Origin: Dimorphilus gyrociliatus | Lineage: Eukaryota > Annelida > Polychaeta > Dinophilidae | Reading direction: 5' to 3' | DNA: 64,000 nucleotides | NCBI GenBank assembly: GCA_904063045.1 | Contig: CAJFCJ010000012.1 | Location: 124,001-188,000, forward strand | Shown here: piece after piece, positions 51,389-63,512 of the stretch | Layout of the letters: every line of letters starts with the position of its first letter | Position numbering within the stretch: position 1 is the stretch's first letter | Made by a program: the position numbers and the translations under genes | The notes under the pieces: generated by a model | What the model saw: only the letters and a program-made list of their open reading frames with translations | The model's database searches: none | What the model was told of the DNA's origin: nothing

Positions 51389-51815
51389 ATGAAACGGTTT
51401 ATAGCGTTCATCGCTGTCATTTTATTACTTTCAGAAGTAAACTGTGCAGGAAAGAATTCAGATTTATTTACTATTCATACAAATGGAGGTTACGATTCAT
51501 TTACATTCAATTTAGCTTTCCAAATGACGATAAACTGTCTTACTAAAAGAAATCACGAGAGAATAATGTTTTTAAAAGTATGCAATCAATTTTAAATAAA
51601 TATTACTATAAATATATGTGATATACTAATTCTTTAATTTATTATAGATGTTTGGAGAGGAAATCTACAAGAAAGGAACAGGTACAAAAACTAGTAGGAG
51701 TATTCTATAACTATGTGCATTTATTATATATAAATATATATGTATAATATTTTATCTTCCTTTTGTAGATTTGCCATACTGCAAAGAACAAATTGCAAAG
51801 CAAATGAAGCAATGA
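51389..51815 (+). CDS. small secreted protein, 89 residues, unrecognised
   Basis: Three exons, 51389-51577, 51648-51681 and 51769-51815, join in phase 0 then phase 1. The first 20 residues are a textbook signal peptide (MKRFIAFIAVILLLSEVNCA). The mature chain of about 69 residues has only two cysteines (TINC and LPYC), enough for one disulphide, and ends basic (EQIAKQMKQ). The middle exon is only 34 bases. I recognise no family. Size and build would fit a small antimicrobial, hormone-like or carrier peptide, but nothing in the sequence decides. The splice sites (GTATGC/tattatag, GTACAA/ttttgtag) are acceptable. Confidence 0.6.
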
Positions 51816-53850
51816 TGAGTTTTTTGATTCAAGTGGATATAACTTCGTTGAGCAAGATTAATGATATAAAATTTCGAATCTTGTTTTGTCAATTGATTCA
51901 ATTATCTTATTAATAAAATAGTGAAAGGTCAAAATGAATATTTATTTATCTATCTTTGATTGATTTCTTTAGAAATGAGAATCGTATTACTTTTTTCGAT
52001 AAATGAAAGGGAATGACAAAAAAATAGATAGTAAGCAAAAACGAAAACGAGAACATGGAATATATGAAAAGGTAGGTTTCATATAAAATTATCCCTCTCG
52101 TATCTTATAAATAGACGTATAATAGCGCTATTTTTGTGTAACTTTGCATAAATATGAACCATTTTTCAAATTATACCGTTTATAATAATGCTTAGCCGAG
52201 TGTAAAAATTATATATAATGATTCTTCAACAATACAAATAAAACCTTCAAAAAATACGTTCTTATGTAAGATTTTATAATACTTTGAAAATTTCCATGTT
52301 GAGATCGTTGACATAAGCAAAATTCTTAGAATTTTCTCATATAAAACGTAAATATTATCATTGTATTTTATAAGTTTCTGTCTCTAATATTTGTAATAGT
52401 AAATAGTACACCATTGCGCGTTTGATTGAGAAATAATGAAATATTCAAGTAACTAAGAATTGTACAGTGTATCTTTTGCTTCTTTTTATCTTCTCCTTTT
52501 TTCCTTTCATTTTTCAAGCCGGATGTTAAAATGGAACATGTACATATATACATATATTATAAGTACTTAATACTTTAAGATTACCGAAGTTTAACCTTTC
52601 TGAAAAAGAAATTCTTTCCCATTAAGTTAAAATGAATCTATATATATATACTATATACTATATATATAAAATTAAATAGTACCAAAGTAGTAATTTTACC
52701 AAAAACAATACTATCTTAAATAGCTAGTTCATCCGATATTAAACGATTGAAGCACAATGTCGATAATTAAGCTTCTTAGAAATATCTTTTTTAACAGTTT
52801 TAATCTTTCATTACCCACCTATACAAATTTTACTTGATAACACTTAAAATATATATATATATACAATAGATATTTCCATTCTTTTTAACTTTAGATTTGT
52901 GTTTAGCTCAATAACTATCAACTATTTTACTAAGTATAATGGTCTGAAGTTAAAAAATTACACTCTTATGTGTCACTAGAAAGTTTTATCATTCTCAAAT
53001 GTAATTGATTTAGATGATCAGAAAAGGTAAGATATTTTATCGTTAATTAAAATGGATTGGATAAAATTACAAATTTCTCAAAAGTTTATCGACTTGGAAG
53101 ATTTATACGATGTTTCGAGAAAAGTAAATTAGGTGCATTTTCCAACTTCTTATTAATACATAAATTAGTTTAGAAAAAATTGACCTATATAAAATTACAA
53201 ATAACATTTTTATATAAATTCGTAAGCATTTAATTTAAAGAGGCAATTATTTTATATGTAAAATTCCTTACAACGTAAAATGAAGAAGGAAGGACTTTAC
53301 ATATGATCGAGTATTCTTAATAATTTAAAAGTAAGAAGCAACCTTTCAAATAAAGATTTTCTCTTTTTACCTTAAATTAAATAACTTATCATATTTATAA
53401 CTTATCAGCAGCTATTTTTAAGAAAACAAAATCTATGTAAAATGGTCGAAATAAGACAATTAATTAGTTTCCACTATCTAGTTAAATATTGTCACCTCTT
53501 TCATCTTCAAGTCTATTTTTATATTTCCTTATTTCCTTTGTAAATAGATAGAGATGGATACCAATGTGATATAATTAAAAGAGTAAAAGAAAAAAAAATG
53601 AACTTTGAAAGATGGATAGTAGTCAAAAAACGAAATATACTGTATAAATTTATATTGTATACTCTTTAAATCTATTGAATAAAAGAATCTTTATTTCCAA
53701 TTATTTATCTACTAATTAATAATATACAAATGAAACAGAAACTCTATTTTCAAAATTTGTGTTTTCTACTTATACTCTAAAGTTCATTTTATACTAATTA
53801 TGCCGCAAAAACGAGGACAGGGGAGTGGGGAAATTTAAAGACAAAGCTTA
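51816..53850. other. intergenic
   Basis: AT-rich spacer, with TA tracts near 52640-52670 and 52850-52864 and TACTGTA at 53638. Frame 52368-52553 (-) has no support. Nothing else seen. Confidence 0.6.
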
Positions 53851-56800
53851 TCAGTTTTCGATAGGCTCTTTAAAATAGCATATTAATATTAAATTTGCTT
53901 TACAATCAAATGGAATTTGACCCAATAATTTTTTTCCCGTTAAATCTGAAGCCATTCCATGATAACTGTAAAGATTATCCGTGTTTTGACTTATTCTCCA
54001 ATTGCGACAGTTCATCGTAGTACTTTCAGATTTGCCATCTTTGGATGAACCATGCCAAATATGCTTTACAGGCCTAAAGGAGAGATTCAATGCTTATTAA
54101 TAGTGATACTGTTTTGTTGCTCTTAATAAATTTTAAAAAAGATAAAAATTTTGCAAAATGTTCTTACCATCTCGGATTTGACATAACGTCACTGCCATCA
54201 AATGAGAATATTCTAGCAGCAGGATTACTAAATGGCCCACCGTTTTCAAATATATCTCTGAATTTCCAAAACAAAACTTCTCTCTGTGCACAATAATAAT
54301 AAAAACATATTTAAACGAAATAATCAATTATATGCTTCAAACAATTACCTTTGAATTAACAACAGGAACGTCCTGATAGGCTGGCATCACTCTTCTTAAA
54401 TGTAAATCAGTACTGCCAACAAATGCACGAATATTTCCAAGATAATGCTTATAAAAATTATGTCGTCGAGCTTCCTTAAAGCAATAATCTCCTGGATTAA
54501 TTGACTTTACCGGACTAAATGGGTTACTCAGGGCCACAAAGTGTATCTATAAGAGTTAATTTTATCGAGTTAATCATATTAAGTATTCTATATAAAAGGA
54601 TAAATTACAGCTGGTCCATTAACAACAGATGATCCGCTAGGTAGAGAACTTGAAGGTGGCCAAAGGGTTGTTATTATCTATAATATGAATAAATGATAGC
54701 AATCGTTAACTTATTCGCAATCGTTGATTTTAATTATACCTCTTCCTGTTCTCTCCCCTTGATAAGTTCGCCTAGTAGGACGTTCTCCCAACCGAATTGC
54801 GTTCTTATGTATAACTTGGATTTATTTTGAGTATTTCTTCCTTCCACTATGGCGAAAGCACCACTTTTAATTCTTGCAGTTGCTAATGCCATTTTTTTCG
54901 TAGTAGCAAATTTGAAAATTCCCGAATTATCCTATTAGGTGATTTGTTTTAAACATGTTATTTTAGAATTTGTTTAATACCGAAGTACAGGAACATTTTG
55001 TTGTAGATGAATCACCTTTCTGACCTTTCTCTCCTTTCTCTCCTTTAAGTTTAAAACGTTTTAATATGCTTGACGTAAACATCGCTTAATTTGCAATACC
55101 TGTATAGCCGATTTCAACATCACCCTTATCTCCTTTTATTCCCCTCTCTCCTGGGCTTCCCTTAGAACCCTGTTAAAATTTCTATCATTTTAAAGCAGCT
55201 GGTTGAAAATAAAGACTTTACCGGTGCTCCAATAAATATCTCTTTTCCTTTCAAATCTAATATACCAATAAAACCTTTTTCTCCTGGTTCTCCTCTTTCT
55301 CCCTGCTCACCTTTGGTTCCATTATATCCCTTTTTAAAAGCAATGTTGTTTTTCATCTTTTAACTAAAATTTCATAACTAACTGTATCCCCTTTATCCCC
55401 TTTAATTCCTTGGGGACCTATTTTTCCATCATTTCCTTTTGGACCCATAGCTCCCATCATTCCTGGACTACCTACATAGCCCTGTGGACCCTGAATACCA
55501 GGAGGACCTTGAATTCCTTTATAACCTGGGCGACCATTCCGACCTCTTTCTCCTGTATAGCCTCTTTCACCCTGGAGTAGACTACATGTTAACGCAAAAT
55601 TGTTTGTCTAATAGGAAATTAACCTTGTCGCCTTTTTCACCTATGGCTGCTATCTCACCCTTTACGTTTCTCACTCGACCTCTTTCACCTTTTTGTCCCT
55701 TTTCCCCATCTTTTCCATCTAATCCCGATTTTCCTCTATAGCCTTTTTCACCTCTTTTTCCACGATATCCTCTTTCACCCTAGTTAATTTTTTTATAGTA
55801 TTTTATAGTTTAAAATGTTAAACAGATTTTTTACTTGTGGCCCAATTAGTCCTTCTATTCCAGAATTTCCTTTGTCACCTTTTATAGCTTTACATTTACA
55901 AACTTGAGTACAAGTTTTACATTCTCCAAGATTTCCTTTATCTCCTTTGTCTCCCTTATAGTTTAACGAAGAAAGCGAGGCATAAACATAAATATTAAAA
56001 GATTTTTTTTTAAAGATTAAAACTTACGTCTACTCCATCTTTTCCTTTTGGACCCATTTCTCCTTTGAGCTTGGACACATCCTACATATACACACACATA
56101 TATATATATGTATATTTAAATATAAAAATATATGTACAATATAAACACTTTACAAAAAAAGACAATATATCGTATGTTATAAATAATTTACAGGTATATC
56201 TCCACGATCTCCTTTCAAGCCGGGTTCTCCTTTCTGGCCGCTTCTTCCTTGTTCTCCTGGACGTCCTCGCTTTCCCTTAATACCTTTTAGTTTCTAGGTT
56301 AACAAGAATTATTTAACACATTCAACAATTCTAATTATAGGCGTTAAAAAAGTTTACTAACCGAAAAAAAGAGGGCGTCGTTTCTGTAATATGAAGATTA
56401 ATCATCAATTATTAAGATATTTGTAAAAAATGCAAACTGAAACTTACAAACAAGGGACAAATTTAGAGCAAGTTTCCTATTTAAAAATATAAAAAGTATT
56501 TCATTAATAGTGATTTAAATATGAAATAACAAATTCTCACAGCCCCAATAGTATTTAATGATGGTGATGGTGGTGAAGTTATTAGAAGAGGCGGAGCTGT
56601 TGTCTTTATCATGGGCTATGAGAAAGTTTAATCATTTCTAAAAGTAACTGGCAATAATTGAAAAGTTTAAAACAATTTTTACATTTTCCTCAGATGTAAC
56701 ATCGGCGCCAGAGGAAAGTTGCGTAGTCGTTTTTACTGAAGGATTTTTAGTTGTATCTCTCAAGGGAGTTTTAGTCGTATCTTCCAAAGGATTTGTAGTA

Positions 56801-58219
56801 GTTATATCTTCAATTGTAGTTGTTAAAACTATTGGTTTATCTATTCAATTTTAACAAAGTAATAAATAAAATATACTCTTAAAGACATTTAAAATTCTTC
56901 TTTACTTGTAATCTGTGAGCTACTGGTCATTTTATCTTCTTTTTCAGTAACTGTATTGGATGTAATTGCTTCTGTTGTTTCTGACTTGGTTACGATATCC
57001 CCACTTCCAAGGTCTTCTTTCGTAGTTTCATCAAATATATTTAACGGCGCAGTAACAGTTTCCGCTTCACTTCCACTAGATACATCTTCAGTAGTCGTTA
57101 AAATGCGTTGCGAGTCTAAAGATGGCTTATCAGTCTCAACTCTAAAAGTTAATTTTATTGTTTCAGTGATTGCTTCCTCTTGAGATTGTTTCTGAGTTGT
57201 TGAATCTCTTTCAGCAGTCTCAATCGTTACGCTATCAGTAGTGTTAGAGCTCTCAAGGCTGGCAGTAGTTGTTTCTTCTGATTTAGTTGATACTTCTTTT
57301 GATTTTTCAGTAGTAGCGACCTGTTTTTCAGTTGACGTGTTATCCGTAAAGTTTGTCATTTTCTCAGTAGTGTTCGCAATTATCACTACTTTACTTGTTA
57401 CATTTGAACTTGACGAATTATCAGCTATTGGTGTTGATTGAACTAATGAAGAATTATCTGCCGTTTCTGGATTCTAGTTATATAATTTATAAAATTGTAC
57501 TTTTTTTAAACATTCATTATAGAGAAAACGTAAAAATTATTACTTCTTCTGCGACGGAATGGTCTGAAAGAAGAGTGGCATATGAGGCGCAAGTGATTCC
57601 TTCCGAGGTAAAATTTCTTCCCTATATTGAAAGTAATTATATTCTTGTCTGTTAGAGGGGAGTCACGAAAGATTACAACTAACCTGACAAAAATCATCTC
57701 TAGAATAGAGTGCGTTGTGAATTGCTATTCGATCAACTTTAATCTATGAATATGAGAATAAGAATTAAACAAATAGAATATGAATTAAATGAATAGAAAA
57801 TCTTACGTAGTTCGGGATAAATATTGTAAAATTATTGTTATCGCTTATGAAATCCGATGGATAACTTATTGAAACATTTTTTTGAGACAAGCAATCAAAT
57901 ACCGTAGTTTGATTATTAATTTTATCAATTGTAATGACTTTTCTTATCTTTTCACTGCTAGGTTCGATATCTACATCAATGCCATTGATAAATTCTAGGG
58001 ATTCATTTCCTTCCCTCCCCCTAATCATACGAACTGAGAAGTCATCTTGTAACACAAATATATCAGCTATATTTATATCTTGAGAGGCATCAACTTCTAC
58101 AATGAATGAGAAATTTGATACTTTATTCGAAGAATCCCAATTTACTAAAAGTTCTCTCGACCCATTTACAGATTTTTCATCCAATTCAACTCCTAATTGA
58201 CAAGATGATGCCAAAGATT
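53851..58219 (-). CDS. collagen XV/XVIII-type (multiplexin) alpha chain with endostatin domain; 5' end missing
   Basis: I traced 21 exons from 58219 to 53851 with unbroken phase, about 1019 residues plus an unseen signal exon. The first two exons (58219-57807, 57743-57684) form a TSPN/laminin-G-like domain ending RDDFCQ. Exons 57473-56906, 56840-56683 and 56615-56541 encode a Ser/Thr-rich mucin-like region. Two tiny exons (29 and 22 bases, 56476-56448 and 56383-56362) carry TCSKFVPC. Exons from 56293 to 54981 are Gly-X-Y repeats with interruptions, one Cys-rich (ECKTCTQVCKCK). Exon 54931-54740 matches the trimerisation domain. Exons 54546-53851 are endostatin, with its four cysteines (DYCF, MNC, FDC, LIC), the IWHGS segment and KKLLGQ. 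It is a secreted basement-membrane proteoglycan-like collagen that can release endostatin. The window holds no 5' signal exon I could identify; it may lie 58.2-62 kb. Confidence 0.94.
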
Positions 58220-60105
58220 CTAAAAGAAATAGATTTTAACAATTATCAATTCCAATACTAAATTAAGCAAGATCATAAGAAAGACAAGTGCCTATTTCAT
58301 TTTATATAGGTTATGTTTATATAACTTACAAACCATTCAGTTTGTTAAGTTATGCTCTCTATTAAGCTGGGTGGTCCAAGGACAAATAAAGAAAGAAATA
58401 TACTTTAAAAACAAGTATGTTACTGTTGATGACAATATACGGATAAGGAGGCAGTTATGATTACTTTTACTTGGAAAACTTATGCATTCTGTCGTAAAAA
58501 TATAAAGGAAATAAAACTAGAACCTTTTCCTAGTAATTTTTAAAACGTTGCTATATTAGAAAAGAGGTCATGCTTTCACATTTAAAAATACTTGCATTCT
58601 GTTTATAAGTATCATTATAAAGATTACAGAAATGTATATATGATAGTAGAACTTTATTTCTAATTAAAGACATAAAACTATAAATTAAGCAATGCTTAGT
58701 TGAACAGCTCATTTCCTCCCCCTTCTTCCTCTTCCTCATCTTTCGATTATTTTTGGAGTTAAAATTGAATCTTTTCTAAATTTTAGATAGTTTACCTTTG
58801 ATTTAACCAAATTTAAACTGATCTTATCACTTTTCTAAGGAATGCGTACATAATTTCTTTCCAGGTACGAAATTATCTTATATATTTTAAGAATAATACT
58901 CTTATATTTTTTAATAGTCTATTACTACAGTAATTTGATATTTTAATATTTAAATGAACAGTAATATTGTAGAAAAATTACTATACTGAAAATTTAAAAA
59001 TAGAATGGAACAGGTTGTTCTAAAAGTTTGTCATTATGTTCAATATTAAAGATATTAATGTGGCAGATAGAAATATAATATATATGGATTAAATATCGTC
59101 AAATATTGACCATTATTACATAAAAATATATAAATTAATAGAAGATAAGTGTTACTTAACAGGGATGTTGCTAAAATAAAATTGAGATATCTCGACAACC
59201 TTTCAAGATAAATTAAAAGATAAGCGGATAAACCGAAGAATAATAAATCAAGAGAGGGTCGTTTGATAAACAGGGAATTGTACAGATTCGTTTTTAAATG
59301 GCTTAGCACCTGTTTTATGACAAACAAATTGAGGTAAACAAATATCAAAGAAGGTAAATTTTATAAATAAATAAGCGCTAATTATTTTGTTTACAAATAT
59401 CTGAAACAGTTTGATAAGGGAGTATATAGGCAGCGGAAAAGGAAATACGGATATAGTTAGGAATGGTTTATGTTTACAGATAAAAGCTTTAAGTAAAGCT
59501 TATCTTAACATTAATTTTAAAATCCGGTTATTTATCAACTGCAATTCTGTTTATTGTCTAAAGTTTTCCAGTTCTTTGTGGTTAGCCCATAAATCAAAAG
59601 TGAATATTCACCCTGATAAGAACTTAGATCCTGTAAGTAAAAATAGTTACAATCTATCAAATATTTACACATAGTCTAAACAATCTGCTTTTGTTTATGC
59701 CCTAAAATCAACTGATAATATGAGAAGAAATTGCTCTGAATTTCCCTCCCTAATTATGCAAATTAGTCAAAATTTAAGTAGACTTGAAGCTTTTAAAAGT
59801 TTCTCTATTACTTGAATTAACATAATGCAAAATCTACAAACCAGAAATAAAAAATCCAGTAACCAAATATAAACAGATAAGTAATTTATTCATTTTTCCT
59901 GTAAAATTAATTAATTAATTAATTAGTGTTTAAGTAAAGAACTCTATTAATACAAAAAAATATATAAAATAACAAAGAAAAAATCTTACTTTTCTTTTCT
60001 TTAAGATTTTAAAACTTTCGGAAAATTTTCATGATTTAAACCCAAAATAAAATACTTGCAAAAATATATTTGATAATTGAAATTTGTGCCTTATAATTGT
60101 AGGGA

Positions 60106-60119
60106 AAACTAGGTGGCGC
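60106..60119 (+). promoter_or_regulatory. CTCF-like site, core AGGTGGCGC
   Basis: AAACTAGGTGGCGC fits the 14-base consensus at 12 positions with a perfect core. It lies upstream of the collagen gene. Binding is inferred. Confidence 0.35.
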
Positions 60120-61328
60120 CATTTTTATCTTACTAAACGGCAATTGGATAACTTTTTGTACTGGTTAGTTAAATTGTTTCATCATATAAAGAAAAAAAAA
60201 CTAAATTCAAGCTGGAAATTAGGCTGAAAAAAATGGAATTTTCCCTTATATTCTTATAGAGGGAAAAAAAGTTTTAACACTATATTTAACATAAAATATG
60301 CAAATAAGAGACTTTTTTTAAGTGAATATAAACTTTCGATAAAAATTGAATTAAGATTTCTATTCTAAAAAATAGAAAGATAATGGAATTCTGTCAACAA
60401 AATAGGAGATTTCAGTTTATTTTAATAATTTTACAAATGACAGACGAGATAATTGATTGATCAACGATAAAGGATATCAGATACAATACGCATTTTTATT
60501 TTTTTCTCTTTCCGCCTTCTCTAGTATCCTTAAGGCAACTTTTGCCTTTCTTCGCTTGTTATATTGTTTTACCAAAGTTGAAAAGAAATTACGGGATTAC
60601 AATAAGCAAGAACAGTAAAGGATGCAAAGTTAAGAATGATAGGCCTATAAGGTAAAAGAATTGATACTTAATAAAATCTATAGACCTACCGCCAATCTCT
60701 AGCAATTCGAAATATCTACTTAATGACGTCAAATGGATCATAAACAATCTGAATAGACAATTGAATACAGGTTATCGATTATTATATTAGCACTAATATC
60801 TCAATATAAAGTTTTCCTTTTCTCATAAAAAAGATAATAACCTTGACTTGACTGGCAAACTACGAGTATCGTATAGCAGACATAAGAGGGAGTGATAAAT
60901 TTGGGGAATTACTTTTGAAAGTAGATAACTATTAGAATATATTCAAATAATTAATGTTACCCGACTATTAATCTTTTGTTCGATAAAATAACAATATAGT
61001 TTTCCCACCCACACATCTTATTAACCATGATATAGTATGCACATAAAAAAATTTTATTTTATTTTAACTCAGTTGAGTGTTATGTATACTTCACTGTCAT
61101 CTTCATAAAATATAATGCCAAGGATAAACTTTGCCTTATAAACTTTGTAAATATTACGTAGAGCTGTGAATATAATTTTTATTTAAACTTTATATTCATA
61201 ATTTTTCTATTCTGTACAACGAAACATTGTGAAACAGAATCAGGTTGGAACACTTTAAATTATTATAAAATGGGCAGTAATACATTGAACTTTTTTGTAT
61301 TCTTCATATGTCTGTGTTTTTTCTCGTT

Positions 61329-61401
61329 CATAGTCTCTCTCTTTCTCTCTCTCTCTCTCTATTTATCTATCTATGTATTATCTATCTATCTCTCTATCCA
61401 C
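61329..61401 (+). repeat. CT and TATC microsatellite
   Basis: CT dinucleotides followed by TATC/TCTATC units, imperfect. A simple repeat of high length variability. Confidence 0.9.
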
Positions 61402-62594
61402 CCATCTATATTTCCATTTTTTTTAATATTCCTATTATAAATCTAAAGTTGATTTATGAACTTTGCTTTTGATCATCTAGAAAAAAAAATCAACATAACA
61501 TTTAAAAAACAAATCTCCCTAACAAACATAATTAATTTTTTTTGGACTTTAATATAAATTGTTTGAATAATTTAATAAAAACGAAATAAAATCAATGTTT
61601 TAAAATTAGTTAATTAACTTATTAATTAATATAAATATATAATTTCTATTTATTTTGTTAATTTTTCAGATTAATTTAAAACTAAGCTTTGTTAAATTAA
61701 AAAAACGAACTCGTGTTAATTTCATATAAATTACATACAATTCTTAAAAGTAGCTCATTAAACTAATCCCTGAAAAATGATTTTAATCGTATCTACAAAT
61801 AATATGTGAATGTGCTTTCTCTCAAGAAAATCTTTGTAAATAGCTTTTCTTTAAAGCAGTCTAGCTTTGTATAAACTTATGTCACTTTTGCAATTTAGAT
61901 TGTATACAGGCCTAACACAAATATGCTCTTTTAAAGAAATAAGCCATTTGGGTACCAGATACTGTATATTTTTCTAATTTTTGACTGTAAGGACATCTAC
62001 CGTGTTAAGTCGTAGTTTCTATTTAGATATAAACTTGAGAGGATATCTATATCTATATATAAATATATAATTTATAGCGTTTGACTATGTTAAACTATTC
62101 TAGATATGTTTATCAAGTAAATAAAGAAAAGGAAATATTATAATTCTATTAAAAGATTTCACTTGGTTAATTTGTTTAAAAACAGCCACGAGTTGTGATC
62201 TTTGAATGAGATATGCGAGTAAAACGAAAACGGGACATATGAACAATCTAAAAGTTTATTTTTACTATAAAATACTACGGATAATTAATAAAGTTCGTAA
62301 GATGGCGACACCATTTATTAGTAAAACGAAAATATCAATATCTAGATCGTCCTCTAAAAGATAATGGTAGTTTATCGTATGTTATTGGTATTAACAGGAA
62401 TTTGCTGAGTAAAAGCAAAACACTTGTAGATAGCGATATAGAAATATGAAATACTTTATAAGAGCGGACTAATATACCTTTTCCACATTTTTGTGTATAT
62501 ATTTTAATGTTTTAGACTATACAATATGTTGATCCGAATCGCTAACAATAATCAACTTGAATGGACGGATTGATCTGCAGTGACAAAGTTTGTT

Positions 62595-62622
62595 ATGCAA
62601 ATCGAGCAGGTGGTCACGTGAT
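62595..62622. promoter_or_regulatory. octamer and CLEAR-type E-box before a probable first exon
   Basis: ATGCAAAT (62595-62602) is a perfect octamer. GTCACGTGAT (62613-62622) is a palindromic E-box close to the CLEAR/USF consensus GTCACGTGAC. They stand 65-95 bases before the ATG at 62688 in a locally GC-richer patch, as a promoter would. Confidence 0.4.
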
Positions 62623-62687
62623 AATTCATTTGTTTAGCTATCTTTGCATGACAACGGCAGATTGCTCTCTGCTTTTCAACTGGTAAT

Positions 62688-63512
62688 ATGCCCACGACAA
62701 CTGAGGATTATGAAAAACGCCAGAAATTTAGACCTCCTTCCGGTCAGGTAGGCCTACTGTTCATCAACTTAACTTTATAGTAAACTTAATCATACGGAAG
62801 AGCTAATTTAAGAGCGTTAAGAGCTTTTGTTTTACGTAGTATCTAAGAAAATTATCTTTTAAAATCCAGAAGCTAGTATTGGAGTGTATTTTCTTTTAAA
62901 ATCAATCAGAAGATAACATATTTCATTAAAATGCTTATCAGTTATGTCAAAATACAAAGACTTGCGTTTAAAAGAGAGACTTCAATGTTCAAAATGCCCA
63001 AGTAAATAACAGATAACTGTTATTCTTGTAGATATACAAGACAGACAATGAATGTAAGACAATTTTATCTCTTCATCAACTCCTCTCTAAAATTATTTTC
63101 TGTGAAAATCTCTTTCATATAAAAGAGAAATGCGATATTTACTATTTTCTATATACGAAACAAGATGAATTACACTCTCTTACTATAGAGAAAAATTTTC
63201 ACATATACTAATTCTTATAACTCATTAATAACCCTAAACATGAGGGTCAGATTATCAATGTAAATTCTATCAAAAACACTTTTTTGTGATATGTTACGTT
63301 CGTTAGATTTTATTGGATTTTCTTATTAAGAAAAGGTTCTTATTCGACGTTAAACAACCTCGTGTAAATATTATGCATGAATTAGATTGGACGGTTTTAT
63401 TTGACTTATTTACGAAGCCATGCTGTTGCCTGGTGATAATTGTTTTTAAAAAAACTTTTGAATTGTATTGCATTTTCGTTCTGAACAATTTAATTATCAT
63501 TTCTTTGAAATG
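62688..63512 (+). CDS. probable 5' exons of an unrecognised membrane protein running off the right end (partial)
   Basis: ATG at 62688 opens MPTTTEDYEKRQKFRPPSGQ, ending at a GTAGGC donor (exon 62688-62747, phase 0). A second candidate exon, 63307-63512, follows a cgttag acceptor and joins in phase 0. It reads FLIKKRFLFDVKQPR, MHELDW, then a long hydrophobic Cys-containing stretch (CCCLVIIVFKK, IFVLNNLIIISLKW) ending at a perfect GTGAGT donor in phase 2. This suggests a cytosolic N-terminus and at least one membrane segment. I do not recognise the protein, and no further exon is certain before the window ends. The promoter motifs just upstream support the first exon. Confidence 0.45.

Larger units (their letters stand above)
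58220..62687. other. intergenic or long first intron of the collagen gene
   Basis: AT-rich. The signal-peptide exon of the collagen should lie on the minus strand in or beyond this stretch, but no candidate joins in phase with a good donor. Contains TACAGTA/TACTGTA (58926, 61960), a CTCF-like site (60106-60119), a CT/TATC microsatellite (61329-61401) and AGATGGCGA (62300). Frames at 59055-59348 and 59411-59674 look like chance. Confidence 0.5.

Noticed and set aside
56956..57441. Plus-strand frames opposite the Ser/Thr-rich collagen exons
   Set aside because: Antisense of a repetitive Thr/Ser region, producing Val/Ser-rich artefacts.
59411..59674. 87-codon plus-strand frame
   Set aside because: No domain, no start or splice context; composition like its surroundings.
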